This document shows, piece by piece, positions 34,561 to 43,840 of a stretch of 64,000 nt of DNA (within the stretch, counting starts at the first letter, position 1; each line of letters begins with the position of its first letter). The DNA lies in contig DASUEU010000067.1 of assembly GCA_036274895.1 (NCBI GenBank), positions 6,039-70,038 on the forward strand. Direction: 5' to 3'. This DNA is from CALMKX01 sp036274895 (GTDB lineage: Bacteria > Acidobacteriota > Thermoanaerobaculia > Multivoradales > SZUA-115). The notes beneath the pieces are model-generated. The model was not told where the DNA came from and ran no database searches. It was given only the letters and a program-made list of their open reading frames with translations. A program made the position numbers and the translations under genes.

Positions 34561-37353
34561 TCAGGGTACGGTCAAGGACCAGGCCGAGGTATTCCCGCTC
34601 TCGAAGCCGTCGGCGAAGATCGCCTCGACGGGCAAGGCCCACAGCTCGACGCCGTGGCTGCCGTCGTTGGCGCCGAAATAGAGCCGCGGGCCGAAGCGGG
34701 TGAAGCCGGCCGGGCTAGAGGAGCCGGCGCCCGGGGCGAGGTCGGCCACGATGCCGGTGCCACCGGGGGTGCCGTCCGAGGCGAAGAGCTCGCGCCCGAA
34801 AAGCGGCGTCCAGGCGCTCCAGTAGGCGCGGCCGGCGTCGCTGGCGAGGTCCTGCGGCACCGACGACCCCGCGCCGGCCACCACGTCGGCGAGGAGCACC
34901 GGGGCGGCCCCGGCAGCGGGAATGGACCAAACCTCGCGGCCGTGGGTGCCGTCGTCGGCGACGAAGAAGAGCCGGTCATCGCTGCCGACGAGCTGGGTGG
35001 GCTCGCTGCCGGCGGCGCCAGGGTTGAGGTTCGCCACCATCACCGTGCCGGCCGGGGTGCCGTCGGTCGCCCACAGCTCGAGGCCGTGCAGACCGTCGTT
35101 GGCGCCGAAGTAGACGCGAGAGCCTGCCCGGGCTACCGAGACGGGGCCTCGCTCGATCGGCAGGCCGTGCTCCGCTCCGGGGCGGATGTCTGCCAGCCGG
35201 AAGGCCGGGCTGCCGTCTCCCTCGGCCCACCAGGGCTCACCCCCGCCGGTGTCGAACCCGACGAAGAAGAGGCGGCCGCCCCCGGCCGGTGTCAGCAGGA
35301 AGGGGCTGAAGGGAGCGAGAGCCGAGGGCGTCATCAAGGTCGGGGCGCCGGCGCCGGTGCGGCGCCAGATGCGGTCCACGCTGTTGCCCAGGTCGAAGTC
35401 CGAGTAGAAGAGGAAGCCGTCGCCCGCGGTGAGGTTCTCGAGCACGAAGACGTCGGTCTCGAGCGGATCGATCGTCAGACCGTCGGTCATGGCCAGGGTG
35501 GACTGCGCCGAGCCGGCACGGAAGAAGGCCATGGGGCCGGTGGAAGCGAGCTGATCGGGAGTGCTGCCCTCGGGGCCCGGGATGAGGTCCTCGATCAGGA
35601 CCGTGCCGAGCGCGCTGCCGTCCGTGATCCAAGGCTCGGTCCCCTCGGCCACGGTGGTGAAGGGGAAAACGGCGCTCCCGCCGTCCAAGGGGACCAGAGC
35701 CGGCAAGGCGGTGGCCCCGGTACCGGGGGTCAGGTCCGTCACGATCAAAGTGCCCGCCGTGCTGCCGTCACTCACCCACAGCTCACGCCCCGTGGCTCCG
35801 CCCGAGGCGTGGAGCAGTAGCTGGCCGGCCAGGGGCGTCAGCTTGCCGGCGAAGGCCTCGCCTGCGGGCAGCACGGCCTCCCAGGGCAGGCTCGAGGTTT
35901 GGAGGTCGAGGTCTCGGACCTCCACCGTGCCGCCGGGCGTGCCGTCGCTCGCCCACAGCCCGTTGCCCGTCGATCCTGCGAAGGCTCCGAAGATCAGCCG
36001 GGATCCCAACGCCGCCGGCCGGTCGGGCAGGAGGCCGCCGCCGCTGGGCACGCTGCCATGGTGGCTGTAGCGAGAGCCCTCGAGCCCCGGGTTGATGTCG
36101 GCGAGGGCGGCCGTGCCGCCGGGCGTGCCGTCGCTCGCCCACAGCTCAAAGCCCTCGGCGGGGGAGGTCCAGTAGAAGAGGGCCAGGCTGCCGACCGTGC
36201 CGATCCACGGTCCCTGGGCCGCGCCGGAGGTGAACAGCAGCCTCTCGGTGCCGGCCACCGAGCCGTCGGTGACCCAGAAGCCGGTCTGGGTTGCGCCGCC
36301 GTTGTTGTAGAAGAAGAGCTTGCTGCCGGCGCTGGCGAGGACGGTGGGGAAGCCCTCGTTCTGGTCGGTCAGAGCGAAGGTGCCGGGACCGGAGCCGTCG
36401 GTGCGCCAGAGCTGGAAGCCGGTGGTGCCGAACTGGCGGAAGACGATCAACGAGCCCAGGCGAGTCAGCAGGTCCGGAGGGGAAGTCGGGTTGCCGGGCG
36501 TCACCTCCACCACCAGCTGAGTGCCGGCAGCCGTGCCGTCGCTGGCCCAGATCTCCGGGCCGTGCGGCCCGTCGTCGGCCACGAAGTAAACCCGTCCGTC
36601 AGCGCCGATCGCGGAGCCTGGAAAGCCCAAGCCGTTGAGGGCACCGGGGAAGACGTCCTCGAGCAGCATCGTGCCGCCCACCGTGCCGTCGGTCGCCCAC
36701 AGCTCGATGCCGTGAGCCGGATCGTGGCTGGCGAAGAGGGTCTTGCCGCCGGCGGCACCCAGGAAGTAGGTGTTGGGGCGGGCGAGGTTGTTGGCGATGC
36801 CGGTCAGGAGGGGAAAGGTGCCGGCGGCCGTGCCGTCCGAGCGCCAGATCTCCCGGGTGCTACCGGGGAAGTCCAGGGTGATCCGGACGAACAGGGTCAG
36901 TGAGCCGTGGGCCGTGAGGTTGCCGAGGGAGGCTCCCAGGAGGCCCGGCTGGATCTCCTCGACCATCCGGGTGCCGCCGGTCGTGCCGTCGGAAGCCCAC
37001 AGTTCGGTGCCGTGGATGCCGTCGTCGGCCACGAAGAACAGCTGGCTGCCCACCGCTGCTAGACCACTGGGCAGGGACGAGCAGGCCCCGGGGCAGATGT
37101 CCGCGACCATCGTCGTGCCCGCCGCGGTGCCATCGGTGCGCCAGAGCTCGAGGCCGTTCCGGCCGTCATGCCCCTGGAAGTAGGTGAACCCCCCGAGCGT
37201 CGTCATGGTGAGTTCGCCGCCCGCCGGTAGCCGCCCTTCCTGCCCGGCCAGGTTGATGTCCGCGATCAGGAACGGCGGCGCGGCGGCCGAGGCCGGGTGG
37301 GCAACCAGAAGCGACAGACCAATCAGAAGCCGGAGTCTGCTGAACCGAGACAC
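34561..37353 (-). CDS. Secreted ELWxxDGT-repeat protein
   Basis: A 930-residue exported protein built almost wholly of ELWxxDGTxxGT repeats (about 13 clear copies such as ELWRTDGTAAGT and EIWASDGTAAGT, plus several worn ones), each followed by a turn like DINPG and an FVADDGxHGxE strand; together they probably form beta-propellers. The signal peptide is SRFSRLRLLIGLSLLVAHPASAA. I chose the GTG at 37353 because GAGGAGG lies 8 bases before it; the frame continues to 37398 with no site. The C-terminus ends FADGFESGNTSAWSLTVP, a recurrent tail motif of secreted proteins. Function unknown. Confidence 0.85.
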   Translation of the reverse strand: MSRFSRLRLLIGLSLLVAHPASAAAPPFLIADINLAGQEGRLPAGGELTMTTLGGFTYFQGHDGRNGLELWRTDGTAAGTTMVADICPGACSSLPSGLAAVGSQLFFVADDGIHGTELWASDGTTGGTRMVEEIQPGLLGASLGNLTAHGSLTLFVRITLDFPGSTREIWRSDGTAAGTFPLLTGIANNLARPNTYFLGAAGGKTLFASHDPAHGIELWATDGTVGGTMLLEDVFPGALNGLGFPGSAIGADGRVYFVADDGPHGPEIWASDGTAAGTQLVVEVTPGNPTSPPDLLTRLGSLIVFRQFGTTGFQLWRTDGSGPGTFALTDQNEGFPTVLASAGSKLFFYNNGGATQTGFWVTDGSVAGTERLLFTSGAAQGPWIGTVGSLALFYWTSPAEGFELWASDGTPGGTAALADINPGLEGSRYSHHGSVPSGGGLLPDRPAALGSRLIFGAFAGSTGNGLWASDGTPGGTVEVRDLDLQTSSLPWEAVLPAGEAFAGKLTPLAGQLLLHASGGATGRELWVSDGSTAGTLIVTDLTPGTGATALPALVPLDGGSAVFPFTTVAEGTEPWITDGSALGTVLIEDLIPGPEGSTPDQLASTGPMAFFRAGSAQSTLAMTDGLTIDPLETDVFVLENLTAGDGFLFYSDFDLGNSVDRIWRRTGAGAPTLMTPSALAPFSPFLLTPAGGGRLFFVGFDTGGGEPWWAEGDGSPAFRLADIRPGAEHGLPIERGPVSVARAGSRVYFGANDGLHGLELWATDGTPAGTVMVANLNPGAAGSEPTQLVGSDDRLFFVADDGTHGREVWSIPAAGAAPVLLADVVAGAGSSVPQDLASDAGRAYWSAWTPLFGRELFASDGTPGGTGIVADLAPGAGSSSPAGFTRFGPRLYFGANDGSHGVELWALPVEAIFADGFESGNTSAWSLTVP

Positions 37354-37437
37354 GGAGTCCCTCCTCGAAGGGTTGAAAGCAATGGACGATGAGCCCACGA
37401 TCGGCAGGATTCTCGCGAGAACCTCGGGATCGACAGA

Positions 37438-37454
37438 GCCTCTGCTTCAGAGGC
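37438..37454. other. Small hairpin upstream of the ELWxxDGT gene
   Basis: GCCTCTG-CTT-CAGAGGC is a perfect 7-base stem with a 3-base loop, about 85 bases before the start of the ELWxxDGT gene. It could lie in the 5' leader of that gene. No riboswitch class is recognised. Confidence 0.4.
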
Positions 37455-37500
37455 GCAAAGCGAGGCTGGCGGCTGTCAGGCAACCTGGAGCAGAACGAAA

Positions 37501-37524
37501 GGGGCGGGCTGCGCAGCCCGCCCC
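37501..37524 (-). terminator. Rho-independent-like terminator after the TonB receptor gene
   Basis: GGGGCGGGCTGC followed at once by GCAGCCCGCCCC is a perfect 24-base palindrome. Read on the minus strand it is followed by TTTCGTT. It starts 25 bases after the receptor stop, as expected for an intrinsic terminator. Confidence 0.7.
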
Positions 37525-37549
37525 CTCAATCGGCGCCGAGCCGGCCGCT

Positions 37550-39610
37550 CTAGAAGTTGTAGATCAGCTGCGCCGTCACCTTGCGGCCGATGATGTCGCC
37601 GAAGACGTGCTGCTGGATTCGCTCGTCGGTGACGTTGTTGCCGATCACGGCGAGGGTGAGGCGGTTGTCGAGCAGGCGGAAGCCCACGCTCAAGTTGAGC
37701 TGGGTGTAGCTGTCCGTGGGGCCGTGGAAGCGAGAGTCGAGGACGTCGGTCCAGAACGCATCGTCCACGTAGTTCACGTTGGTGTTGACGAACAGAGTCT
37801 CGCCGGCCCAGCCGAGGTCGAAGTTGGCGCGATGCCGCGGCGCCTTGTTGATCTCGTCCTCGTCGATCCCCTTGACCTCGGGATCGGCCTGGTAGGAGTA
37901 GTTGAGTCCGAAGCTCCAGGGGCTCTCCGGGTTCACCTTGAGCGAGAGCTCCAGGCCGTCCTCGGTGATCTCACCGATGTTGCGGTAGGTGAACAGCGAC
38001 GGCAGGGCCCCGGCCAAGGGCGGGAAGTTGAGGAAGATCGGCGGTAGGGGCCAACCCGGCGGCGGGTTGGCGGCGGTGTAGGCCGCGGCCGGGAAGAAGT
38101 CCTGCGAGTCCTTGGTCTTGTTGCGGTAGACCGCGGCGGTGACCGTCGTGGTGCGGCCGAAGTTGCCGACGTAGCCCAGTTCGTAGGCGTCGAGGCGCTC
38201 CTCTTGGAGCTCCTCGTTGCCCAGCGCCAGGGTCGGGAAGATGTACGGCCCGGTGGGCAGCTGCACCAGGTTGACGATGGTCGCGTCGAGGTAGTTCTGG
38301 ATCAGCGAGGGGGCCTTGAAGGCCCGGTTGTAGGACAGTCGCAGGGTGTGGTCCGGAGTCGGAGCCCACATCAGGCTGGTGCGCGGCGAGACCACCGAGC
38401 CGATCGGGTCGATGTCGTCCCAGCGGGCGCCGAGCAGCCAGCGCACGTTGCCACCCAGGGACAGCTCGCCCTGGAGGAAGGCGCCGTACTCGTCCCGGTT
38501 GTCGCCCTGCGGGGCGATCGAGATGTCGAAGGTGTTGTGCCGGGCGCTGGCGCCGTAGGTCAGGATGTGCTTGTTGGCGACCACGCTGGTGTTGCTGGCG
38601 TCGATGTTGTACGTGTTGCTGTCGAAGGTCAGGTTCAGGGGGCGGCCGTCGGAGCCGACGGTCAGCAGGTTCTGGGCCTCGCCGTTGAGCACGTTGGCGA
38701 AGGCGTTGACCAGCAGGGCGCCGCGGGAGAAAGTGACCTTGCCGAAGGACAGCGAGGTGCCCTTGTCGATGTCGAAGGGGCCGATGCCGGAGTGGACGAT
38801 GCCGTCCGTGCCGGCGTAGCCGGCGGCGAGCACCCAGCGGGTGCCCGGCGTGGGGTCGAAGTCGAAGCGCAGGTCGACCTTGGGCTGCTCGGTGCCCTCG
38901 TTCTCGAAGGCCGGGTAGGGGGTGGTGGTTCCCGGCACCAGCCCGGTGGGCCGGTCGAAGGCGTCCTGCTTGTAGTAGCTCGCGCCGATCTTGTAACCGA
39001 AGGTGTCGCTCGCGGCGGCGTGGGAGAGGCTGCCGAACACGGTGCTGTACTCGCCGCCGCCAACCATCAGGCTGGTGCCGGCCGCTTCGCGCGGGCTCTT
39101 GGTGATCAGGTTGATCACGCCGGAGAGGGCGTTGGCCCCCCACACCGCGCTGCCGGGGCCGCGCACGACCTCGATCTGCTTGATGTCCCGAGGGTTGACC
39201 GGCAGCAGGTCCCACATCACGAAGCCGAAGAAGTCGAGGTACACGGTGCGGCCGTCGAGCAGCACCAGTTCCTGGGCGGCGAGGCTGCTCGAGGCGGCCC
39301 GGCCGGTGACCTGGATGTCACGGGCGCTCATCTGCGAGACGTTGAGGCCGGGGACGTTGCGCAGCACGTCGCCGTAATCGTCGATCGGCGCCGTCTCCAG
39401 CTCTTGCCCGGTGATCACGGTAACCGAGGCGGGGGCGTCCTGGAGCAGCTGCTCCGTTCGTGAGGCCGTGACCACGATCGTCTCGGCGACGGCGGCCTCG
39501 GCAGGGGCCTGCTCCTCAGCGTTGGTGGCTTGCCCGCTGTCGCCGGTCTGGGTCCAGGCCGGCACGGCGAGCAGGAAGCAGAGCGCAAACAAACTCAGCG
39601 CGGCTTTCAC
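37550..39610 (-). CDS. TonB-dependent outer-membrane receptor
   Basis: A 686-residue TonB-dependent receptor for active uptake of an unknown ligand. It has a signal peptide (ALSLFALCFLLAVPAW), a TonB-box-like AETIVVTASRTEQ, a plug domain (APASVTVITGQELE, IEVVRGPGSAVWGANALSGVINLITK) and a 22-strand barrel ending in the usual aromatic residue (QLIYNF). The architecture is closest to the CirA/BtuB-like short-plug group. The start is GTG with AGGAGGG upstream. No siderophore or cobalamin gene adjoins it and no riboswitch is visible in the 60 bases before it, so the ligand stays open. Confidence 0.88.
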   Translation of the reverse strand: MKAALSLFALCFLLAVPAWTQTGDSGQATNAEEQAPAEAAVAETIVVTASRTEQLLQDAPASVTVITGQELETAPIDDYGDVLRNVPGLNVSQMSARDIQVTGRAASSSLAAQELVLLDGRTVYLDFFGFVMWDLLPVNPRDIKQIEVVRGPGSAVWGANALSGVINLITKSPREAAGTSLMVGGGEYSTVFGSLSHAAASDTFGYKIGASYYKQDAFDRPTGLVPGTTTPYPAFENEGTEQPKVDLRFDFDPTPGTRWVLAAGYAGTDGIVHSGIGPFDIDKGTSLSFGKVTFSRGALLVNAFANVLNGEAQNLLTVGSDGRPLNLTFDSNTYNIDASNTSVVANKHILTYGASARHNTFDISIAPQGDNRDEYGAFLQGELSLGGNVRWLLGARWDDIDPIGSVVSPRTSLMWAPTPDHTLRLSYNRAFKAPSLIQNYLDATIVNLVQLPTGPYIFPTLALGNEELQEERLDAYELGYVGNFGRTTTVTAAVYRNKTKDSQDFFPAAAYTAANPPPGWPLPPIFLNFPPLAGALPSLFTYRNIGEITEDGLELSLKVNPESPWSFGLNYSYQADPEVKGIDEDEINKAPRHRANFDLGWAGETLFVNTNVNYVDDAFWTDVLDSRFHGPTDSYTQLNLSVGFRLLDNRLTLAVIGNNVTDERIQQHVFGDIIGRKVTAQLIYNF

Positions 39611-39670
39611 CGATCATCCCTCCTTTTGGCTTGAAGACAGAGGGGACGATACCACGCCAAAGCACCCGGC

Positions 39671-40636
39671 TCAGGCCCGCTCGATGGGGAAGGCCAGGAC
39701 CTCCTCGATCGAATCGGCGCCGAGGGCGAGCATGACCAGGCGGTCCAGTCCCAAGGCCACGCCGGCGCAATCCGGCAGGCCGGCTTCGAGGGCGGCCAGG
39801 AGGTGCTCGTCGATCGGCACCTCCGGCAGGCCCAGGTTGCGGCGGGCCGCGAGGTCGGCCTCGAAGCGCCGACGCTGCTCGCCCGGATCGGCCAGCTCGT
39901 GGAAGCCGTTGGCCAACTCCATGCCGCGGACGTAGACCTCGAAGCGTTCGGCCACGGCCGGCGTGCCGGGGCGCAGCCGTGCCAGGGCCGCCTGGGAAGC
40001 GGGGAAGTCGAAGAGGAAGGCCGGGCGGTCGAAGCCCAGGCGGGGCTCGAGGGCGCAGGCGAGCAGCAGGTGAAGCAGGCCGTCGCGGTCGAGGCCGGGG
40101 GGCACGTCGAGCCCGGCACGTTCGGCCGCCGCGGTGAGCGCCGCCTCGTCGGACCGGTGGGGGTCGACGCCCAGCTCCCCCTCGAAGAGCTCTGCGTAGG
40201 TCAGGCGTCGGGCGGCCGGCACCCCGAGCGTGGCCGCCAGCAGCTGGTCCATCTCGTCCATCAGCCGGTGATGATCGAAGGCGGGCCGGTACCACTCGAG
40301 CAGGCTGAACTCAGGGTTGTGGCGCCGGCCTCGCTCGTCGTCGCGGAAGGCTTTGCAGATCTGGAAGATCGCTCCGCTGCCGGCGGCCAGCAACCGCTTC
40401 ATGGCGAACTCGGGGGAGGTCTGGAGGAAGAGCCGCGGGCTCTCGGGACCGGCCAACTGGCAGGACAGCGAAGCGAGGTGGAGATCCGTGACGGTCGCCG
40501 CGGCGAGCTGGGGCGTCTCCACCTCGAGCACTCCCCGCTGGTGAAAGAAGCTCCGGATCGTCCGCAGCAGCTCCGCTCGGCGGCGCAGGTGCTCCAGGGG
40601 GGCGGTGGGCCGCCAGGAGGATTCGAGGGCTGTCAT
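39671..40636 (-). CDS. epmA: EF-P lysine lysyltransferase EpmA (GenX/PoxA)
   Basis: Class II lysyl-tRNA-synthetase-like enzyme that adds (R)-beta-lysine to Lys34 of elongation factor P. 321 residues, as in the family, and without the anticodon-binding domain of true LysRS. Seen: EVETPQL, LQTSPEFAMKRLLAAG, motif 2 as KAFRDDERGRRHNPEFSLLEW, and motif 3 as GVALGLDRLVMLALG. It follows efp on the same strand with a 49-base gap, and the aminomutase epmB is divergent from efp, so the whole beta-lysylation pathway is together. Confidence 0.92.
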   Translation of the reverse strand: MTALESSWRPTAPLEHLRRRAELLRTIRSFFHQRGVLEVETPQLAAATVTDLHLASLSCQLAGPESPRLFLQTSPEFAMKRLLAAGSGAIFQICKAFRDDERGRRHNPEFSLLEWYRPAFDHHRLMDEMDQLLAATLGVPAARRLTYAELFEGELGVDPHRSDEAALTAAAERAGLDVPPGLDRDGLLHLLLACALEPRLGFDRPAFLFDFPASQAALARLRPGTPAVAERFEVYVRGMELANGFHELADPGEQRRRFEADLAARRNLGLPEVPIDEHLLAALEAGLPDCAGVALGLDRLVMLALGADSIEEVLAFPIERA

Positions 40637-40685
40637 CGGGGGGACGCCGCCCCGCTCCTCAGAACGGGGCCGGCGAGCGGGGCTC

Positions 40686-41255
40686 TTACTTGCCGACGCG
40701 CGAGACGTACTCCGCGGTGCGGGTGTCGACCTTGATCACTTCCCCTTCTTGGATGAAGAGGGGGACCTTGACCGTGGCGCCGGTTTCGAGCTTGGCCGGC
40801 TTGGTGCCACCGCTCGAGGTGTCGCCGCGCACGCCGGGATCGGTCTCGACGATTTTGAGCTCGACGAAAGCCTGGGGGGTGACCACCAGCGGCTGGCCGT
40901 CCCAGAGGGTGACGTAGCAGGGATCCTGCTCCTTGAGCCACTGGGCGGCGTCGCCCACCATCACCTCGTCGGCCTCGAACTGCTCGTAGGTCGACGGGTT
41001 CATAAAGTGCCACTTCTCGCCGTCGTGGTAGAGGTACTGCATGTCGTTCTCGATCACGTCGGCGCCTTCGATGGTCTCACCGGACTTGAAGGTGCGATCG
41101 ATCACCCGGCCGGTCTTCAAGTTCTTGAGCCGGACGCGGTTGAACGCCTGGCCTTTGCCGGGCTTGACCATCTCGTTGTCGACGATGTTGTAGGGGTCGC
41201 CGTCCATGAGAACCTTGAGCCCTGGTCTAAACTGGTTGGTGGAATAGGTGGCCAT
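40686..41255 (-). CDS. efp: Elongation factor P
   Basis: Translation factor that relieves ribosome stalling at polyproline motifs. 189 residues with the three-domain size. The modified lysine is Lys34 in VKPGKGQAF, preceded by the KOW-like start ([16 protein letters not shown]). The OB domain includes [13 protein letters not shown], and the end ([15 protein letters not shown]) is the family C-terminus. This host's many Pro-rich linkers make EF-P plausibly important. GAGAGGGA lies before the ATG. Forms an operon with epmA. Confidence 0.96.
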   Translation of the reverse strand: MATYSTNQFRPGLKVLMDGDPYNIVDNEMVKPGKGQAFNRVRLKNLKTGRVIDRTFKSGETIEGADVIENDMQYLYHDGEKWHFMNPSTYEQFEADEVMVGDAAQWLKEQDPCYVTLWDGQPLVVTPQAFVELKIVETDPGVRGDTSSGGTKPAKLETGATVKVPLFIQEGEVIKVDTRTAEYVSRVGK

Positions 41256-41309
41256 GAATCCCTCTCGGAGTCGATGTTATGCCCGGTCTCCCGCCGGAGA
41301 CATCTGCGG

Positions 41310-42350
41310 ATGATACCGCGAAGGGAATCAACGGGCTGGCGCCGCGAGCTGGCCGCGGCCCTGACCGACCCGGCCGAGCTGCTGGCCCTGCTCGAGCTGC
41401 CGGCCGAGCTGCTGGAGGGGGCCCGACGGGCCGGTGGGGCCTTCCCCCTCCGCGTGCCACGGGGCTTCGCGGCCCGCATGCGCAAGGGCGATCCGCGGGA
41501 TCCCCTGCTCGCCCAGGTTCTGCCCCTGGGAATCGAGATGGCGCCGGTTCGCGGTTTCGGCGCCGATCCTCTCGGTGAAGCCCAAGCCCGCCGGGAGCGG
41601 GGCTTGCTCCACAAATACCAGGGCCGGGTGCTGCTGGTCTTGACCGGTGCCTGCGCCGTGCACTGCCGCTTCTGCTTCCGGCGCCACTTCCCTTACGCCG
41701 ACGAGCAGCTCGGTGCCCGCGGCTGGAGCGAGGCTCTGGCGACCATCGCGGCGGATCCGTCGATCGAGGAAGTGATCCTCTCGGGAGGGGACCCCCTCTC
41801 CCTGCCCGACGGCCCCCTGGCCGAGCTGGCGGAGAGTCTCGAGGCCATCCCCCACCTGTCGCGACTGCGCCTGCACACCCGCCAGCCGGTGGTGCTGCCC
41901 GAGCGAGTCGACGATGACCTGCTGGCCTGGTTGTCCCGCGGGCGGCTGGCGAAGGTGATTGTCCTCCACACCAACCACGCCCGGGAGATCGACGGCACGG
42001 TCGCCGACGCCTTGGCCCGCCTGCGGAGCGCCGGCCTCCACCTGCTCAACCAGACCGTCCTGCTGCGCGGGGTCAACGATTCGGTCGAAGCGCTGGCCGA
42101 GCTGTCCCTGCGGCTCTTCGAGGTGGGTGTCCTGCCTTACTATTTGCACCTGCTCGACCGCGTCGCCGGTGCCGCCCACTTCGACCTGCCGGAGGCCGAG
42201 GCTCGGAGCCTGGCGGCCGGGCTCGCCGCTCGACTGCCCGGCTACCTGGTGCCCCGGCTGGTGCGCGAGGTGCCCGGCGCTCCGGCCAAGGTGCCGGTGC
42301 CCATCGAGCTCCACGACCTTCCTCAACCCCAAGGAACCGAAACCCCATGA
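41310..42350 (+). CDS. epmB: EF-P beta-lysylation radical SAM aminomutase EpmB
   Basis: Lysine 2,3-aminomutase-like radical SAM enzyme that makes the (R)-beta-lysine used by EpmA. 346 residues, as for EpmB. The iron-sulfur motif is C115-x3-C119-x2-C122 in TGACAVHCRFCFRRHFPYA. PLP and SAM elements include LSGGDPLSL and RLRLHTRQPVVLPERV. I chose the ATG at 41310 (GGAG 10 bases upstream); another in-frame ATG lies at 41274. Divergent from efp across 54 bases, and coupled to pepD by an ATGA overlap. Confidence 0.92.
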   Translation: MIPRRESTGWRRELAAALTDPAELLALLELPAELLEGARRAGGAFPLRVPRGFAARMRKGDPRDPLLAQVLPLGIEMAPVRGFGADPLGEAQARRERGLLHKYQGRVLLVLTGACAVHCRFCFRRHFPYADEQLGARGWSEALATIAADPSIEEVILSGGDPLSLPDGPLAELAESLEAIPHLSRLRLHTRQPVVLPERVDDDLLAWLSRGRLAKVIVLHTNHAREIDGTVADALARLRSAGLHLLNQTVLLRGVNDSVEALAELSLRLFEVGVLPYYLHLLDRVAGAAHFDLPEAEARSLAAGLAARLPGYLVPRLVREVPGAPAKVPVPIELHDLPQPQGTETP

Positions 42351-43804
42351 CCTTCGTCGCCGACCTCGAGCCGACCGCCCTCTGGAGCCACTTCGATCAC
42401 ATCCTCACCGTCCCTCGCGGCTCGGGCAACGAGGCGGCGATGCGCGACTACGTCCTGTCGGTGGCTGCGCGCCGCGGCTGCGCCCACCGTGGCGACGAGG
42501 CGGGCAACCTGGTGGTCACCGTGCCGGCTTCCCCGGGCCGGGAGGGGGCGCCGGTGGTGGTGCTGCAGTCCCACCTCGACATGGTTGAGGAAAAGAACTC
42601 CGGCACCGCGCACGACTTCACGCGGGACCCGATCCGCCCGGTGCGCGATGGCGAAGTGCTCCGCGCGGACGGCACCACGCTCGGGGCGGACAACGGCATC
42701 GGCGTGGCGGCGATGCTGGCCGTGCTCGAAGGAGAGGGACCCCACGGGCCCCTCGAGCTGCTCTTCACCATCGACGAGGAGCGGGGCCTCGCCGGGGCGC
42801 AACGGCTCGATCCCTCCCTGGTGAGTGGCAAGGTCCTCATCAACCTCGATTCCGAGGAAGAAGGCACGGTGATCGTCGGCTGCGCCGGCGGTGCCGACAC
42901 CCGGCTCGCCTTGCCCCTCCACCGCGAAGAGCCGGGGGAGGGCACGTCCGGCGCCGAGCTCCGCATCTCCGGTCTCTCGGGCGGCCATTCGGGAGTGGAC
43001 ATCCACCTCCAGCGCGGCAACGCGCTCAAGGTCCTGGCCCGGGCCCTCCACGCCGCCCGGCTGACCGTGCCCTTCCACCTCGCCGCCCTCTCCGGCGGCG
43101 ACAAAGGCAACGCCATCCCCCGTGAGGCTTCTGCCCTGGTGGTGGGGGAGACCGGCGCCCTCGCCCTGCTCGGGTCTCGCCTCGAGGCCGAGCTGGCGGC
43201 GATTCGCTCCGAGGTCGCCCCCGCCGACCCCGGCCTCGCCTGGAGCTGGGAGCCCCGGCCCCTGCCCCCCTCCTGCTGGACGGAAGTCACCACCTGGACC
43301 GTCCTGCGGCTGCTCGAGGCTCTGCCCCACGGGGTGCAGGCGATGAGCATCGACCTGCCGGGCCTGGTCGAGACCAGCTGCAATCTCGCCTCGGTCAAGG
43401 AGGACGGCGACCTGCTGCGGATCTTCTTGAGCAACCGCAGCTCGATCGCCGGCGCCCTCGCCGCCCTGCGACGGCGCAACCGGGCCGCCGGCAGCCTGGC
43501 CGGTGCCGAGGTCACGGAAGGCAGCGGCTATCCCGGCTGGAAGCCGGATGTCGCCTCGCCGGTCCTGACCGTGGTGCGCCGGGCCCACCAGCGGGTGCTG
43601 GGCACCGCGCCCCAGGTCACCGCCATCCACGCCGGCCTCGAGTGCGGCGTGATCGGCGAGAAGGTGCCGGGGCTCGACATGGTCTCGATCGGCCCCACCA
43701 TCCGCTTCCCCCACTCGCCCAACGAGCTGGTGGAGATCGAAACGGTGGGGCGCTTCTACCGCTTGCTCACGGGGGTCCTGGAGGATCTGGCAGCTTCGAC
43801 TTGA
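42347..43804 (+). CDS. pepD: Aminoacyl-histidine dipeptidase (PepD)
   Basis: M20 family dizinc peptidase (Xaa-His dipeptidase, beta-Ala-His dipeptidase) of 485 residues. Metal and catalytic segments in order: VLQSHLDMVEEKN, TTLGADNGIGVAAMLAVLE, FTIDEERGLAGA, INLDSEEEG, then the lid domain, and the final AIHAGLECGVIGEK with the last His. All are as expected. It starts at the ATGA overlapping the epmB stop, an operon link that is probably not functional. Its own stop overlaps the -35-like TTGACA of the toxin-antitoxin promoter. Confidence 0.9.
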   Translation: MTFVADLEPTALWSHFDHILTVPRGSGNEAAMRDYVLSVAARRGCAHRGDEAGNLVVTVPASPGREGAPVVVLQSHLDMVEEKNSGTAHDFTRDPIRPVRDGEVLRADGTTLGADNGIGVAAMLAVLEGEGPHGPLELLFTIDEERGLAGAQRLDPSLVSGKVLINLDSEEEGTVIVGCAGGADTRLALPLHREEPGEGTSGAELRISGLSGGHSGVDIHLQRGNALKVLARALHAARLTVPFHLAALSGGDKGNAIPREASALVVGETGALALLGSRLEAELAAIRSEVAPADPGLAWSWEPRPLPPSCWTEVTTWTVLRLLEALPHGVQAMSIDLPGLVETSCNLASVKEDGDLLRIFLSNRSSIAGALAALRRRNRAAGSLAGAEVTEGSGYPGWKPDVASPVLTVVRRAHQRVLGTAPQVTAIHAGLECGVIGEKVPGLDMVSIGPTIRFPHSPNELVEIETVGRFYRLLTGVLEDLAAST

Positions 43805-43840
43805 CAGAGAGAAGTTATGGCGCCATCATTATGGCGCCAT
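43801..43840 (+). promoter_or_regulatory. Promoter and twin-palindrome operator of the RHH/PIN module
   Basis: ATGGCGCCAT occurs twice (43817-43826 and 43831-43840), each a perfect palindrome, 14 bases apart. A TTGACA -35-like box lies at 43801-43806 and a CATTAT -10-like box at 43827-43832 (20-base spacer, long). The second palindrome ends at the antitoxin ATG. RHH antitoxins usually repress their own promoters through such paired sites. Confidence 0.65.

Noticed and set aside
37441..37500. GCGCAAAGCGAGGCTGG and CAGGCAACCTG segments resembling riboswitch pieces (c-di-GMP or SAM type)
   Set aside because: They lie on the plus strand where no gene follows, and the paired stems of either class cannot be built.
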